This document shows, one piece after another, positions 20,101-33,400 of a stretch of DNA of 64,000 nt. Location: positions 821,001 through 885,000 of the forward strand of contig CM037464.1 of assembly GCA_021014325.1 (NCBI GenBank). The letters run 5' to 3'. The notes beneath the pieces were generated by a model, which worked only from the letters and a program-made list of their open reading frames with translations, had not been told where the DNA came from and searched no databases. The DNA comes from Plazaster borealis (Eukaryota; Echinodermata; Asteroidea; Forcipulatida; Labidiasteridae). How positions within the stretch are numbered: position 1 is the stretch's first letter; each line of letters begins with the position of its first letter. Position numbers and translations under genes: made by a program.

Positions 20101-23100
20101 CTGATTCCTGTGGCAGACCTGATACGTGCCCACTGGTCATTGCCTTGGTTGGTGCTCACTGGTCATTGCCTCCATGCCCACTGGTCATTGCCTTGGTTGG
20201 TGCCCACTGGTCATTGCCTCCATTGCCCACTGGTGGTTGCCTTGGTTGGTGCCCACTGGTCATTGCCTCCATTGCCCACTGGTCATTGCCTTGGTTGGTG
20301 CCCACTGGTCATTGCCTCCATTGCCCACTGGTCATTGCCTTGGTTGGTGCCCACTGGTCATTGCCTCAGGCCTGAAACTTCTCTCATAGGGGTGCCCTTT
20401 ACTATAGGGAAAAACCTGCCTTGCCCTTACAGCAACAAAGTATCAGGGTTACTATGGTCAATGCAGAAACGTGAGTAAACCATGAAATTGCAGATTCACA
20501 CAAAAGCAGAAGACAGTAAAATGAAACAATTGAGTTGAATGTAGGCTTGGTTTCAAGTCTGTGATCGTGGTCTTTTAGTCTATACCTGATAGCCAATTAC
20601 AGTATTGCCTGTTAATTCCTCTGGTGGATTAACCTCTGACATTAACCTTCGATTGCAAGTTAGGGCGTGTGACAGCCAATCTGCAGGGCGTGTTTTGCGG
20701 GGCTGATGCAGAGAAAGAACCGCGATCTCAGACTTGAAATCAAGTCTAAGTTGGATGTAGCTCAAATCCCTGTATTGCGCCATGAATGACCCCTTACTAG
20801 TATTGCGATTTTTGTTGTTGATTATTTCCTGTCAGGCCAAACCAGAGGACGACAAAGACGATGACTATGATAAGTCCTTTACTCAGCGACACAAAAAACC
20901 CATTATGGTGAGGACAAAAACAAGAAACAAACAAACTGTGGAGGCTCAAATCGCGTGCTGTCTCCAAATTCTTCTCTGATAGTGATGGCTGATTTAGGTT
21001 TTAAATGATTCGGTTATTTTAATTATTCTTTTAGCCTTTGAGAAAGACTCTGCAAAGTTAAAACGTGAGACCATTAAAATTATCCCCTAATATTGTCTCC
21101 TTTTGAACAAAACAAAACCAACTTACTGAAAATTGTATTATTATTATTTTATTTTTATTTTCCACTGTTAGTTGTGAAGAACACCAATTGCCATAAATCC
21201 ATCCCGGATTGTTTTGAGAGATCATTTTATGTAGGAAATTTGACAGTTGATTTCATCCATGTTATGTTGCCATACAGTGTACCTTTATGTTTTATTTAGA
21301 ACATGAAATTTCAGAAGTCAATTTAAAAATGGTTAATGTAGATGAATCAATGGGGAATTTAGGCCTTTTACTTTTTCCTTTTCTTTTTTTCCGGGGGGAC
21401 ACCAGGGCTTGACTTTTTGACCTATTTTATTCTTTTTCTATAATTGCTGTCAGCCATTATGGGTTTATGTAGGATCCCTACTGCCCCAATCCTCCAAATC
21501 AACTGATATGAGTTTATGTAGGATCCCTACTGCTTCAATCCTCCAAATCAACCAATATGAGTTTATGTAGGATCTCTACTGCCCCAATCTTCAAAAATCA
21601 ACCAATATGAGTTTATGTAGGATCCCTACTGCCCCAATCCTCCAAATCAACTGATATGAGTTTATGTAGGATCCCTACTGCCCCAATCCTCCAAATCAAC
21701 CAATATGAGTTTATGTAGGATCTCTACTGCCCCAATCTTCAAAAATCAACCAATATGAGTTTATGTAGGATCTCTACTGCCCCAATCCTCAAAAATCAAC
21801 CAATATGAGTTTATGTAGGATCCCTACATCTGTACAGTATGTACTGCCTCAATTCTTCAAATATCATGAAAAGGATTCAGGTTTCAAAGTCTGTTATAGA
21901 TTAAGAAATCCAAATCAGCTGTCACTGAAGAAATAACAACTTATTATTGCTAACAGCTTAGTCGCTTGTGCTTAGTGAAGAAATAAACAGCATGTCTATT
22001 ACTAATTATCCTTTCATATCATAGCCTGTAGTAATCATAACACATTGAGTTGACTAACCCTTTTTTATCTTCAAGCAAACTTGAATCCTCAATTCTGATT
22101 GGTCAACCCATAGCAACAAGAATGGAAAATAAACCTATATCACACGGCCCATATCACACCCTGCGATTTGCGCTCTTCTTACTCTGCGTATTGCGCTATT
22201 TTAAGCTAAAAATGCAAAATGTACAGCTGTTCCAAAACCGTGTATTGCGTTAAACTGCGCACCAAGTTTGCTTGAATTGAAGATAATATTAATTATCAAA
22301 CATGCGCGAGTGGAATACAGAGAAATATAGCGCTTCTGCATTCCATATCCTTCGCCCTCGTTGGATGATGCAGAAGTGTTTTTTTTGTCCGTATACCACT
22401 CTAACGTGTTAACAAATCATTTTAACAATGCTGTGTTTTTTGCTGAGTGTTAACATTTCCTTAAATTTATGCTCTAATTTTTGATGAAATATAATTTAAT
22501 AATTTTATTCTGCATAGTTTGAATGAAATACTAACTTCTTCTTCCCTATACACTGTAGAGCTTTCAAGTAGAATCAATGGCAGACATGTAGTTCAAATGG
22601 GAAATTCAGATTTTTCTAAAAAGATGCAAAGATGCACGAGAAGCAAGACAGAACTGATGTAGCTCTTGTTATGATTAAACCTCTACTATGTAGATTTCTA
22701 GTTGTCATGTTTGTGGTGATGGAGAGAGTCTATAAATCTCTGAAATGTAACATTCAGGGATCTTAAAGGCATCGTACCATTTGGTAAAGACTCTGATAAT
22801 TAATGGCAATAAAAACTTACTTGGAAGAAGTACGGCAGCTTTGGATAGTATAATATATTTTGAGAAACTTTTCACTTCAAAGTACTGTTTTAGTGTTATG
22901 GAAAAATATATCACTGTTTATTCCTCAAAACATTTGAATGTGAGAAGCGCTACTGGCATCTCAAAAACGCTGACACCTTTTGAAATGAAATTTTCACAGG
23001 TTAGTTTTATGGTTCAATCTACAATCTATAAGATTGAAACAATCAACAGGCTCCAATTACCAAACGTGTACGATGCCTTTAATCTCCACACCAAAAACAA

Positions 23101-24457
23101 ATTTGTTCAGGATTTTTCCTTTTTCTACAATAACACACTTGGCATGTGACTCATTGTGTTTGACAAATTTATGGGAAAAACCAAGAAAGCAGACAATGAG
23201 AATCTGTGCTGTACACAGAAGTTAGGAAACCTTAGCCTTTTGTCAAGGCCTTCGTGGCTTGGACAGCTTCGTAGCCGAGAAGCGACTGGAATCGGAGACC
23301 ATACGTGCGCGTCGTCTCAGATTCCAGTCGCTTCTCAGCTACGGAGCTGTCCAAGCCACGGAGGCTAATGGCTTAGGAAACCTGTGCACAGCACCCATGC
23401 CAAGATGAACACAATTACAGCCTTTGTGTCTAAGTAGAGAACATTTGGTTTGTACACAGAGATTTCATTGTTAATTGGGTCAACATGATTTCATTGATTG
23501 AATTTTATTGAATTTACCAGCGTTCTCAATAACAATAGCTGAGATCAAAGGGCAGGTTCAGAGGTGCTCAGAGGTAGCCTCGACTGAAAGGTGCAGGTGT
23601 GACTCATCAAAAATCACTTCATAATGTACATATTTTCATAATTTATGAGTGCATGATGTACTTTGGAATGTCCACTAGCAATGTGGTCTTTGGCTGGTTT
23701 GTTTGGGGAGAAACAAATTAAGAAAACACAATTCCAGAAGTAGTTATGCACATTGTACCTGAAAGCAGATACTGTGTTTGGTGAGGTCGCGCGGAAACTG
23801 TGCTGTTTTCCTTGAGCTGTATTGTAAAAACAATATTTATTCTTGAAAGTGTTCCTGTGTGAAGTGTTTACACTTACAAAAATGTGATACTAAAAATCAC
23901 AATAACTTTTAACAACAACAAACAAGTTTAATATATGTTAATTTTGCATCGGGGATAAAGAATATATATTTTTTATCCTTACACCGATGTGTATTAAGTA
24001 CTGTATACTCAGTACTTTCCCGAGTTCTGTGAAAAAAAAATCCACAGGCATGTCACTCGAGTGGTTTGTCTGTGGATTTTTATTTCACAGAACTCAGGAA
24101 AGTGCTGAGTACATACAGTGCTTAATACAGATCGGTGTAAGGATAAAAGCTAAATACATAACAAACAAGTTGCCCAAAACAACAAACAAACATTACCTCC
24201 CTTAATAATACTTTTAAAATAGTTTGTTATTTTGGTCTAGTTTATTATAATTTGGGGTGGGTTGGTTTTGGGTTGGTTGCTTTCAGCTGACACGAAACAC
24301 ATTGAACTGAAGTAGCTGCATTTATATGAAACTCATTAACATAATAACATGGCTTCTTTTTTAGGTGATAGTTGTGGTCTTGTTACTGGCATTGTCCATT
24401 GCCATTGGAGTTGGTGCCAGAAATGCTTCTAGTGAGTACAACCACAAAATCTTTTGT

Positions 24458-24488
<31 letters not shown>

Positions 24489-27400
24489 ACAGAATGTTAA
24501 GCCTTCTTTCATGGTTCAGCCAGCTGTGATAAAAAAAATATTCCGCTTGGTTTTGAATTGGGTCTCTGATAAATATAGTTGGAGTGTAATATTTGTTTGT
24601 GAGTAACGCACACAATTGACTGGGGGCAATTTACAGATTTAATGGAATGACATTAGTTCTGCTTCTGGATACAATGCTTATTTGTGCCACTTTCCTGGAT
24701 TTTAAGAAAGGAATCTTTTAACTAAACAATTTTCCAAAAGATCCTCACTTCGGTTCATCACTTTTACTTCACTACATGATAACTTATTCCATTTTTACAG
24801 TTTTAATTTAATTTCCTCACAAAATGTTTCCTTCTTGTCAGATCTTTTACTTTCATGTCGTTCCAGTTTTCATGTTTTTAAAAGTTGTTAAAAATGAACC
24901 TTTCTTCTCTGAAAACAAAAGCCCAGACAGGCCTGGAATTTCATCTTTAAGACGACAAGGCCACTTTCAATTTTGCAAAGGGCATTTCCATTGGGAAAAA
25001 CTTATAGTTTATGGGACACTTTTGAAGGGACATCATGCCAAGACTGGGTCAGACATTGTCAAAGGAGGCCATGGCCTCTGTGGAATTCCACCCTGCCTCA
25101 GAATTTCCTGTAGAGATAGGTCAGATAGAATTAAACTCCTTTTTTTGTTTTTCATAACAACTCCTCAAATAATTACGCTAGAGAGACTCAAATTTTACAT
25201 ACCTTGGAAAGTCAGCTGCACAAACAAATTAAACTTTTGTGGACAATTTGCTTGATTTTTGTACGCAAAATACCTGTCTTGAAGTATAAATCTTTTAACT
25301 TGTACACATGTTTCTTGTTTCTTTTAAGTGGTTACATTCGAAGGTGCTTTTTCTAAAACGCAGGGGTCAGACTGCTCAAAAGTGTGTTCATCGGTAGATA
25401 AGTATGTATTAAATATTCCTGTATATTTACTACTTGTTAAAGGGATTGTATACGTTTGGTAATTGGAACCCACTGTTTGTTTCAATCCTATATAGTTGTA
25501 GACATATACCATAAAACTAAGCTGTGAAAATTTCATTTTAAAAGGTGGTAGCGTTTTTGAGATATTGCCGAAAACCTGAAGCGATTATGTCCACGCAGGA
25601 AGAATAATCACCACAAATAAGTAAAAAAGTAGCAAATTGATTTTTATATATTTTTTATGTAATATCGCCTGACATCACAAGGCCGGACGGCTACTTTAAG
25701 GTGAGGGCTACACTTAAATGATTTTGGCTATCAACCCAAATCAACTGTCACCAGGGGCACGTTGCCACCTACTCCTGTGGCTGAAACAGGGTTACCCCCT
25801 TCACAGTCCGTAAGGATGCAGGCATGGCTATCATTCGGGCAAACGTGGATGTGCAAAATTATGGCTAGACCCAACCACCTTGGAGAATTAAAATTTGAAA
25901 TAGTTGAACGGGCCTAGAATTTGAACAACTGTAAAGTTGAATGGGTTTGTTCCGTTTTATTTTCCAGTTATCCAACAACTCCTTTGGTAGTAATTGCACT
26001 CAATGGTTTTGCGAGTGAGTTCCTTCAGAATAAGAACCTCGTCAAAAATATTGCACGTCTTGGTAAGTCATTTTTGTTTTATTTTATAACCATAGCAACA
26101 GTGATGTCAATAGTAAATAAGAGGGCCATTTCAGATTGGTGATCACTTTAAAGGGGCACATTGCCTTCGGATTGGGCTCTTTGGGCGATAAAAAAACATT
26201 TGTTATGTAATGAATATGGTTAGAAAGACAGATATTTTTAGGTAAGAATATAATGATTTAAATAATTATCTCCTGAGAAATTGGGTGGTTTTTGGTTAGT
26301 TTCATGACAGAACACATTTTGCAAAATTTTTGACTCCACAAAATGGCGAACCGTATGTTCCACTGGTTTTTATTTCAAGAGGCAAATTTATGTTGTTTTT
26401 ACAACACACTGTAGGTGTTTTAGTCTTAAAAAGGATAAGGAGCAATTCCAAACAGCAAACTTTTTACTAGATTTGAAGGCAATGTGCCACTTTAACAGAG
26501 CCATTTTCATCTTTCGATTTTAATGCATTTTGCTGTGATATTTTTCCCTTAGCTGTTCAACTTGATTTTATTATTATCAATGGGTTATTGCTAAACAAAA
26601 AACCATTGCAGCGGCCAAGCTGAATTGAGATGAATGATTACTGATAAAACGGTTACTTTGATATATTGAACAAATTTGTAACATCCAAACATCAATATGC
26701 ACATTTAAAACTTTGTTTTATTTGATGATTTTTGTGAATATGATCTTAAATCTATGATAACAAATTAATAAATAAATAATTCAAAATATATATATTTGTT
26801 TGCGTATCGGCCCATAATTTGCGCATATCAACCTGTAATTCACATATCTGCCAGATACCTTAGCTTGTGCATGGAGAGAACCCTAGTGTTATGCATCCAG
26901 GAGATACAATATACAATTTGGTTGCACTATGAACAATTGTGCTTTTTATCTTTGATTTAATGTGCTCTTCAACAATAAATCAGTATTATTATTATAATAA
27001 TTATTATTATCTACAATCATTCCTCATTAGTCAATCTTGTTGCACTGATGTGACCATATACTTACTTTTCTTAAAAAATGTTGAATCATTTTTATTGACT
27101 TTTTGAGAAGAATTGTAAAAAGAAAAGTAACCGACTGTTTGCATTGATGTTGTTTTTCTGTCGTAGGTGATTGTGGAGTCGTTGGTAACACCATTCCTTC
27201 ATATCCATCCACTGCAATACCAAACCTGTATTCAATAGTCACAGTGAGTATAACAGTGCAACTAATGTAGGTCCTGTATGTTGTGTATTATGCACATAAA
27301 AAACCCCTGTTCCCTGGCAGGGGCTGCTAAATGTACTGCAGCACCTTGTAAACCCTTATAAGGTGCAACATTAATTGGTCAATACCATTTCAAAACTTAA

Positions 27401-30400
27401 TAATGTTTCTCTTTGCTCAAGCACCTTGAATACCTTATTGATAGATACGCACGCTATATAAGACTCCAGTATTAATATTATTCTCCAAAAAATTGAATCT
27501 GGAGGAGAATTGCAGAAAAATTGTTTCACTTAATAACTGATTGATGCTCTGACAAATCCATTGAAATTGTTTCACTTAATAACTGATTGATGCTCTGACA
27601 AATCCATTGAAATTGTTTCACTTAATAACTGATTGATGCTCCGACAAATCCATTGAAATTGTTTCACTTAATAACTGATTGATGCTCCGACAAATCCATT
27701 GAAATTCTGTAATAGCCTTAAGTCAAAGAGCAACGGGTCCCCTCTCATTCTTGTGTGATTTTGTAACATGTCTAACTGTATGCAGTTTAGGGTGACCGTG
27801 TAAATACATTGTTCATTTGAATTGGAATCATGACAACATACTAGCGTTTTGACACGCACGTACTAAGCATCCTACAAGTGCCATACAAGCGCTGGAAAGT
27901 CTTAAACAAGCTTGTGTGAAAGCAGTAACTTTTTTGAACCTGATTTAAACCATCTTACATAACCTTGTATTGTTTGTTTGTATCTAGGGTATTCATCCAT
28001 CTTACCATGGAAAGGCAGCTGATTGGTTAAGAGCATATGGTATGAATTCAACTGAGTTTGGTCCCACTGACTACCCGGATAGCTACAGCAGGCGAGACCC
28101 ACAGTGGTTCCAGACCAATGGGGTAAGATCATGTTGTATTTTATTTGGAAGTAGTGAATAACTAGTTGAGAATAAGCTTTGGGATAACAGCAAAATGAGT
28201 ATTTGGAATGGAGTATTTGTTTGAGGATTATCAGTAAGAACATGGCACCCCTGAACACAGATTTTGACAAAATAGGGAGACTGCCAACATTAGGGCTAGA
28301 TAGCTCAGTTGGTAGAGAGCCGGCACTATGAGCTGGAGGTCCCAGGTTCAAATCCCGCTCTACTCAATTTTAATTTTTTTTCAACCCAAAATTAAGTTTA
28401 TAAAGAAGTTATTTAACCTGTAAATGTGTCATTCATTGACTGGTACACTCGGGTGCGGAATACCAGTCTTATTGGCAAACGGTTGATGTATATAGAAAAA
28501 GAGCTCATTACTGGTACACTCGGGTGCGGAATACCAGTCTTATTGGCAATTACTGTACATTGTATAGAACAAGAGCCTTGCCTACCATCATCTTTTACAA
28601 CTCTTTAAAGTTAATTACAGTTTTATAGATTTTTGGTTTTATGATCGTTGTCAAGTTGTCAATAACAAACCCATATTCATCTGATTGGTCAAACTACTTA
28701 AACATTGATTACACCTTGCAAATAAACATATCTCAATAAACTGTGTACTGCTGGAAAGAGAACAACATTCTCTTTTTAGTAGATATTTGCCATATCTCAA
28801 ATCGCTAATGGCAAAGAGAATAAAGAAAGACACTAACTTATTGTTCATCTACAGGTTTTCCTGTAGGCATTTACAGTGTTTGTGTGGTCTACAGGAAATA
28901 CTGTAGAAGGCAGATGGGTTACAGTAGTATTTGCTTGCAAGCATTTATTTAAATTTCCAGGAAAGCAAAGCTTGATGTATGTCACATATTTATAGGCGAG
29001 TTATTCACCCAATTTAAAATAAACTCTCTTTAAAGTCTTGCTTTTTGAGATGACCAATTGCTTTGCAGTTTGAATTTGCACCAATCAGGAAATCGTGATC
29101 ATCTTTCTTTCTTTTTTTTTGGCAGCTCTGGGGTGTTGCAGCTGACAATGGGATTCTCACAGCTAGCCATTCTTGGATTGGTCGTCAAGGTGATATAGAT
29201 GAGGATCGACCCGCATCACCATCGTACTATCAAACTTACCACAGGTAGAAGCAATAAACACACAACAAAATGACCACAGGTAGAAGCAATAAACACACAA
29301 CCAAATGACCGCAGGTAGAAGCAATAAACACACACCAAAATGACCGCAGGTAGAAGCAATAAACACACAACAAAATGACCACAGGTAGAAGCAATAAACA
29401 CACAACCAAATGACCGCAGGTAGAAGCAATAAACACACAACCAAATGACCGCAGGTAGAAGCAATAAACACACAACAAAATGACCACAGGTAGAAGCAAT
29501 AAACACACAACAAAATGACCACAGGTAGAAGCAATAAACACACAACAAAATGACCACAGGTAGAAGCAATAAACACACAACAAAATGTTCAAACATTGCC
29601 AGCATAAGCCTCACTAGAAATGGTGAGAACATGTCTGATTTCCTGAAAGTTAACTTATAACTACATGTAAATGCTTTATATAACTCACACATAGATCCTT
29701 GGCATTTGAAATTTGAAACTCTTCCACCCCATTCTCTGGAAATTCTTAAAAAAGCACATTCTAAACAGCGTGGACGACTCCATGTAGACACCCACTTTGT
29801 CAACCGTGACACGACCTTTCGTTGTTTGGACAAACGAGCTGGGAAGGCATATTTTTGAAATGATGCTGTGAGACATCCAATTATTACATTCCGACAAAGG
29901 TTTTGTACCATCGCGGCAGTAAATACATGGCATTAAATGGTTATACTTTTACTTGTGTTCTTTCTTTTCCAGTGGGGTTAACTATCGTGATAGAATTCAG
30001 ACTGTATTGAACTGGTTGCATCTTGAGCCATCAAAAAGGTAAAAAAAAACTCCAGGAAAGTTTTGTAAAAAGTTTTCTTTGAGAAATGTAAAGACAAGTT
30101 TCATACCACTTCTTCACAACTTCAATTCCCAGTGATGTTTTAAAACACACATAGGATAGCTTTTAAAGGTATTATACAGGATTGGTAGAGCTGATAAAAT
30201 AGTCGTAGACAGTGTTCATGTTTTGTGTGATCAACCATATACATGAAATATCAAACTTGTGAAAATTTGGGCTTAATCCGTTGTGTGAATTAAGAGAAAA
30301 TAGTGAAAAACCAGGTTTTAGATACAGGGCCCAATTTTCTGCTGAGCAGAAATGAGCAGGATACCAGTCACAAATTATACACGTGACATGGTAGTTTGGC

Positions 30401-33400
30401 TGGTAACCTTAGTTTGGTAAGCATAATTTTGTTGTGCTTAGCTATTTTTTGTGATTAAGCAGCTCTATGAAATTGGGCCCAGATTTTAGGTTTTTAAATA
30501 TTTTAGAAATATTTCACAGAAAAAATGGTTCTAGTATGAACTTCATGTACGAACTGATGTGCTCGTTTGTTTTTCCAAACAGGCCTGGATTTATCACTGT
30601 GTACTTTGAAGATCCAGGACAGACAGCGATGAAATATGGCATGGAAGCATCTCAGGTAATCCATAAACTATATTTGAAGACAAATTAGCAAAGTGGCAAA
30701 TATTTGCCCCCAGTTCTGGGCTTTACTCATACATTGCTGCCTAGTGTTAATTCGTTAGGCATCGTAGGCCTCTTCAACCAATGATGTAGAAGCCACCAAT
30801 ATGAAGCTCTAGCGTGACACAGGTTGACCATTTTGATGTTTGAAGTTTTGCATGGTGTGGATAACAAGAAGAAACTTTGACTTGTAAATCTTGCGGGTGC
30901 AGCCATGTGTAAATCTCTTTTAGAAGGAGTTTTGGCTCTGAAGAAGAGCTGTTGGTTGGAACAGTGTCATCTTCTCGTCCTCCGTTGACCATATTGGTAA
31001 ACTTCAAGGCAAATTTTCATAGAGCTGCTAAAGCAGAAAATTTTGGTTACAAGTTTTCTGCTTACCAAAAATTAGCAGGACACCAATCAGAAGTGGTGCA
31101 TGTGACATGGTATTTTGGCTGGTAACCTTATTCTTGTAAGCATAATTTTGTTGTGCTTAGGTACTTGTTGTGCTTAAGCAACTCTGGTCACTTCATGTTC
31201 CATTCTTTCTCCTCTTCTGTTTTTCAGACCATGGATAGTTTAGCCAAGGTAGATAGTGCTATTGGTCTTCTTCTTGACAAACTGCTGGAGGATGGAGACT
31301 TAGGATGCATCAATATTATGGTGGTATCTTCTGGAGGAATGGCCGATAGAAACTGCGACAGAGTCAGCTATCTCAGTGATGTGAGTTCGACAACAATAAT
31401 CCCTATCTTTGTTCTGTTATTATTATATCTTTCTGGTTATGAAACCAAGGGACGCTCGATAGTGCCTTGCACTGTGACCCGTAGGCCTGGAGATACCTGT
31501 GAAGAGATGTTGAAGGAATCTCAGTTTAAGATGAAGGAGGTAAAAGCCCAATAGGAAAAACCAACTCAATCAGGTCAGGCAGGGGCTGAAAACCCATTCC
31601 ACATGCAAGGCTCTGGGACGGGATGTAAACCAGTGTCCACGGAGGTGAAAGGCAGGGAAAGAAACCACCGAGCCAACCTAAGTGCCTCATTGCCCTGTTT
31701 GAACGTAGTACTCGGACCATCACATGCTTTACAATTTAACATCCAGAAAGCCTGCACTGATTTCTTCAGGCGGAATTTGTACAGAGATTTATGGATAAAC
31801 ATGAACTAAATCTTACATTCAGGCACGTGATTTTTCAGGACTTTTCCTGATTTAAGGATTTCTCAAAAATCTCTTTTAAATATTCTTGGTAGAAGTAAAG
31901 TAATCACCAACAGGAGAATAAAATAGTCCACTTGAGTCAAAACCTGTAGTTTTGCATTTCTTGTGATGCACAGAGTCTGTAAACCTCCTGAATTGTAACA
32001 TCTGGGAGGTTCTGGGTCTAGAATAAGGGGTACCCAGGCCTGCAAGCCATTTTCAGGAATTTCCACATCTGTCAAATCTCATCCCTGTACAATATGGAGC
32101 TTGCATTTGATTTGGAAAGAGGGCGGCACATATCAAGTTATTTTGCCCTTTTTCTGTGTAAACTGTCAGCACAGTAAAGTCCATTTATTAAAACCTTATT
32201 TTTCTTTATTAGGATCTGAATGATGTTAATAAATACACATTGTTTCCCGACTCTGTGACGTCTGTGGGTCGAATAACTGCCACTGATGAATGTAAGTAAA
32301 ATATTGACAGTTCAAATGGTATTCAAAATATGTTTCCAATATCCTGGGCTCGATTTTACAAAGCACTAAGTTTTATATTAAGATGTATTGTCATTATGTT
32401 GTGATTTGTATTGTGACATCACACTTTGCTTAGCAGTTAAGATTGATACACACTTTAAGATCAATCTTAGCTCTTTGTGAAATCCAGCCCAAATTCTGTT
32501 TTGATGTCTCTTTTCCATAAACACAAGTAAAGCATAATTTGTACCAACTTGTGCCAATCAGTACCAACTCAATTAAATAGTTGTGCGCATTTTAGGCCAT
32601 GCGGCATTTACACGCTTACCGTATAATTTTGACGTGCAAGTTGACTCCCAAAATGAGGAGTGTAGCAGACAGAAGCCGTGTGTGACGTTGGTTGGTGTCA
32701 ATCGGTCAATATCATTAAATATCAAATCATAACAAATAGTACTGGATAAGAAATATTTATGAGGCAATTATTTCCATGTTCATTTCAAAGCTCCCATGAA
32801 TTTGGACACTGCTGAAGAAATACTGGACCACTTAGAGGTAATTATTTTGTTGTTTTGTATGATATATATTTTTAATGTATCAGAGTTTTCTTACTTCCGT
32901 CACAGTTTTTCTTTTGTAATATAAATCCCTTTTTTAAGACTGAGCTATCAACATAATACTTTTCCTTTACAGTGCAACGTAGACAATGGGAAGGTGTACA
33001 CCAAACATCTCTTACCTGTCCAGCTTCACGCCTCGTACGGTTTGCAACGTGAAGATACGATCGTCTTGATGGACGAGGGCTGGACATTTGCCAAGTAAGA
33101 TTCTCATTGGAAACATTGAACTTATTGCCGTTAATACTCCCATGTTTCACTGTATTCACATAGTGCATCTAAAATGTTAACAGTAAATAGGATAGGTTTG
33201 GGTTTTTTAAGTCCTTGTGTTAGTAAAGGAAAATTGCAGCATTTTATATCGTTTCCAAAAACTTTTACACAAAAATTGACACATATTTGCCTGACTGGTC
33301 ACAGTACATAAACACTGTTTCTGGCTAAGCCCAGGTAGCGCTTATTACTGCATTACAATAAACATTCATTATTCACTGCCTTGCAAATAAACATATCCCT

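Noticed and set aside
20110..20478. Three overlapping plus-strand frames with THWSLPWLVP-type repeats
   Set aside because: They translate the 49-bp intronic minisatellite in all three frames.
24824..25255. 143-codon frame inside the ENPP-like gene
   Set aside because: It lies wholly within an intron, between exons that join in frame without it, and shows no family motif.
28288..28372. Functional tRNA gene
   Set aside because: A- and B-box-like motifs are present, but the acceptor and T stems pair poorly. SINE-like elements with similar heads are common here.
29244..29587. CRISPR array, because of ten 35-bp direct repeats
   Set aside because: The repeats are contiguous with no unique spacers, and the host is an animal genome.
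29216..29911. 231-codon minus frame with VCLLLLP repeats
   Set aside because: Most of it translates the 35-bp donor-copying array on the antisense strand.
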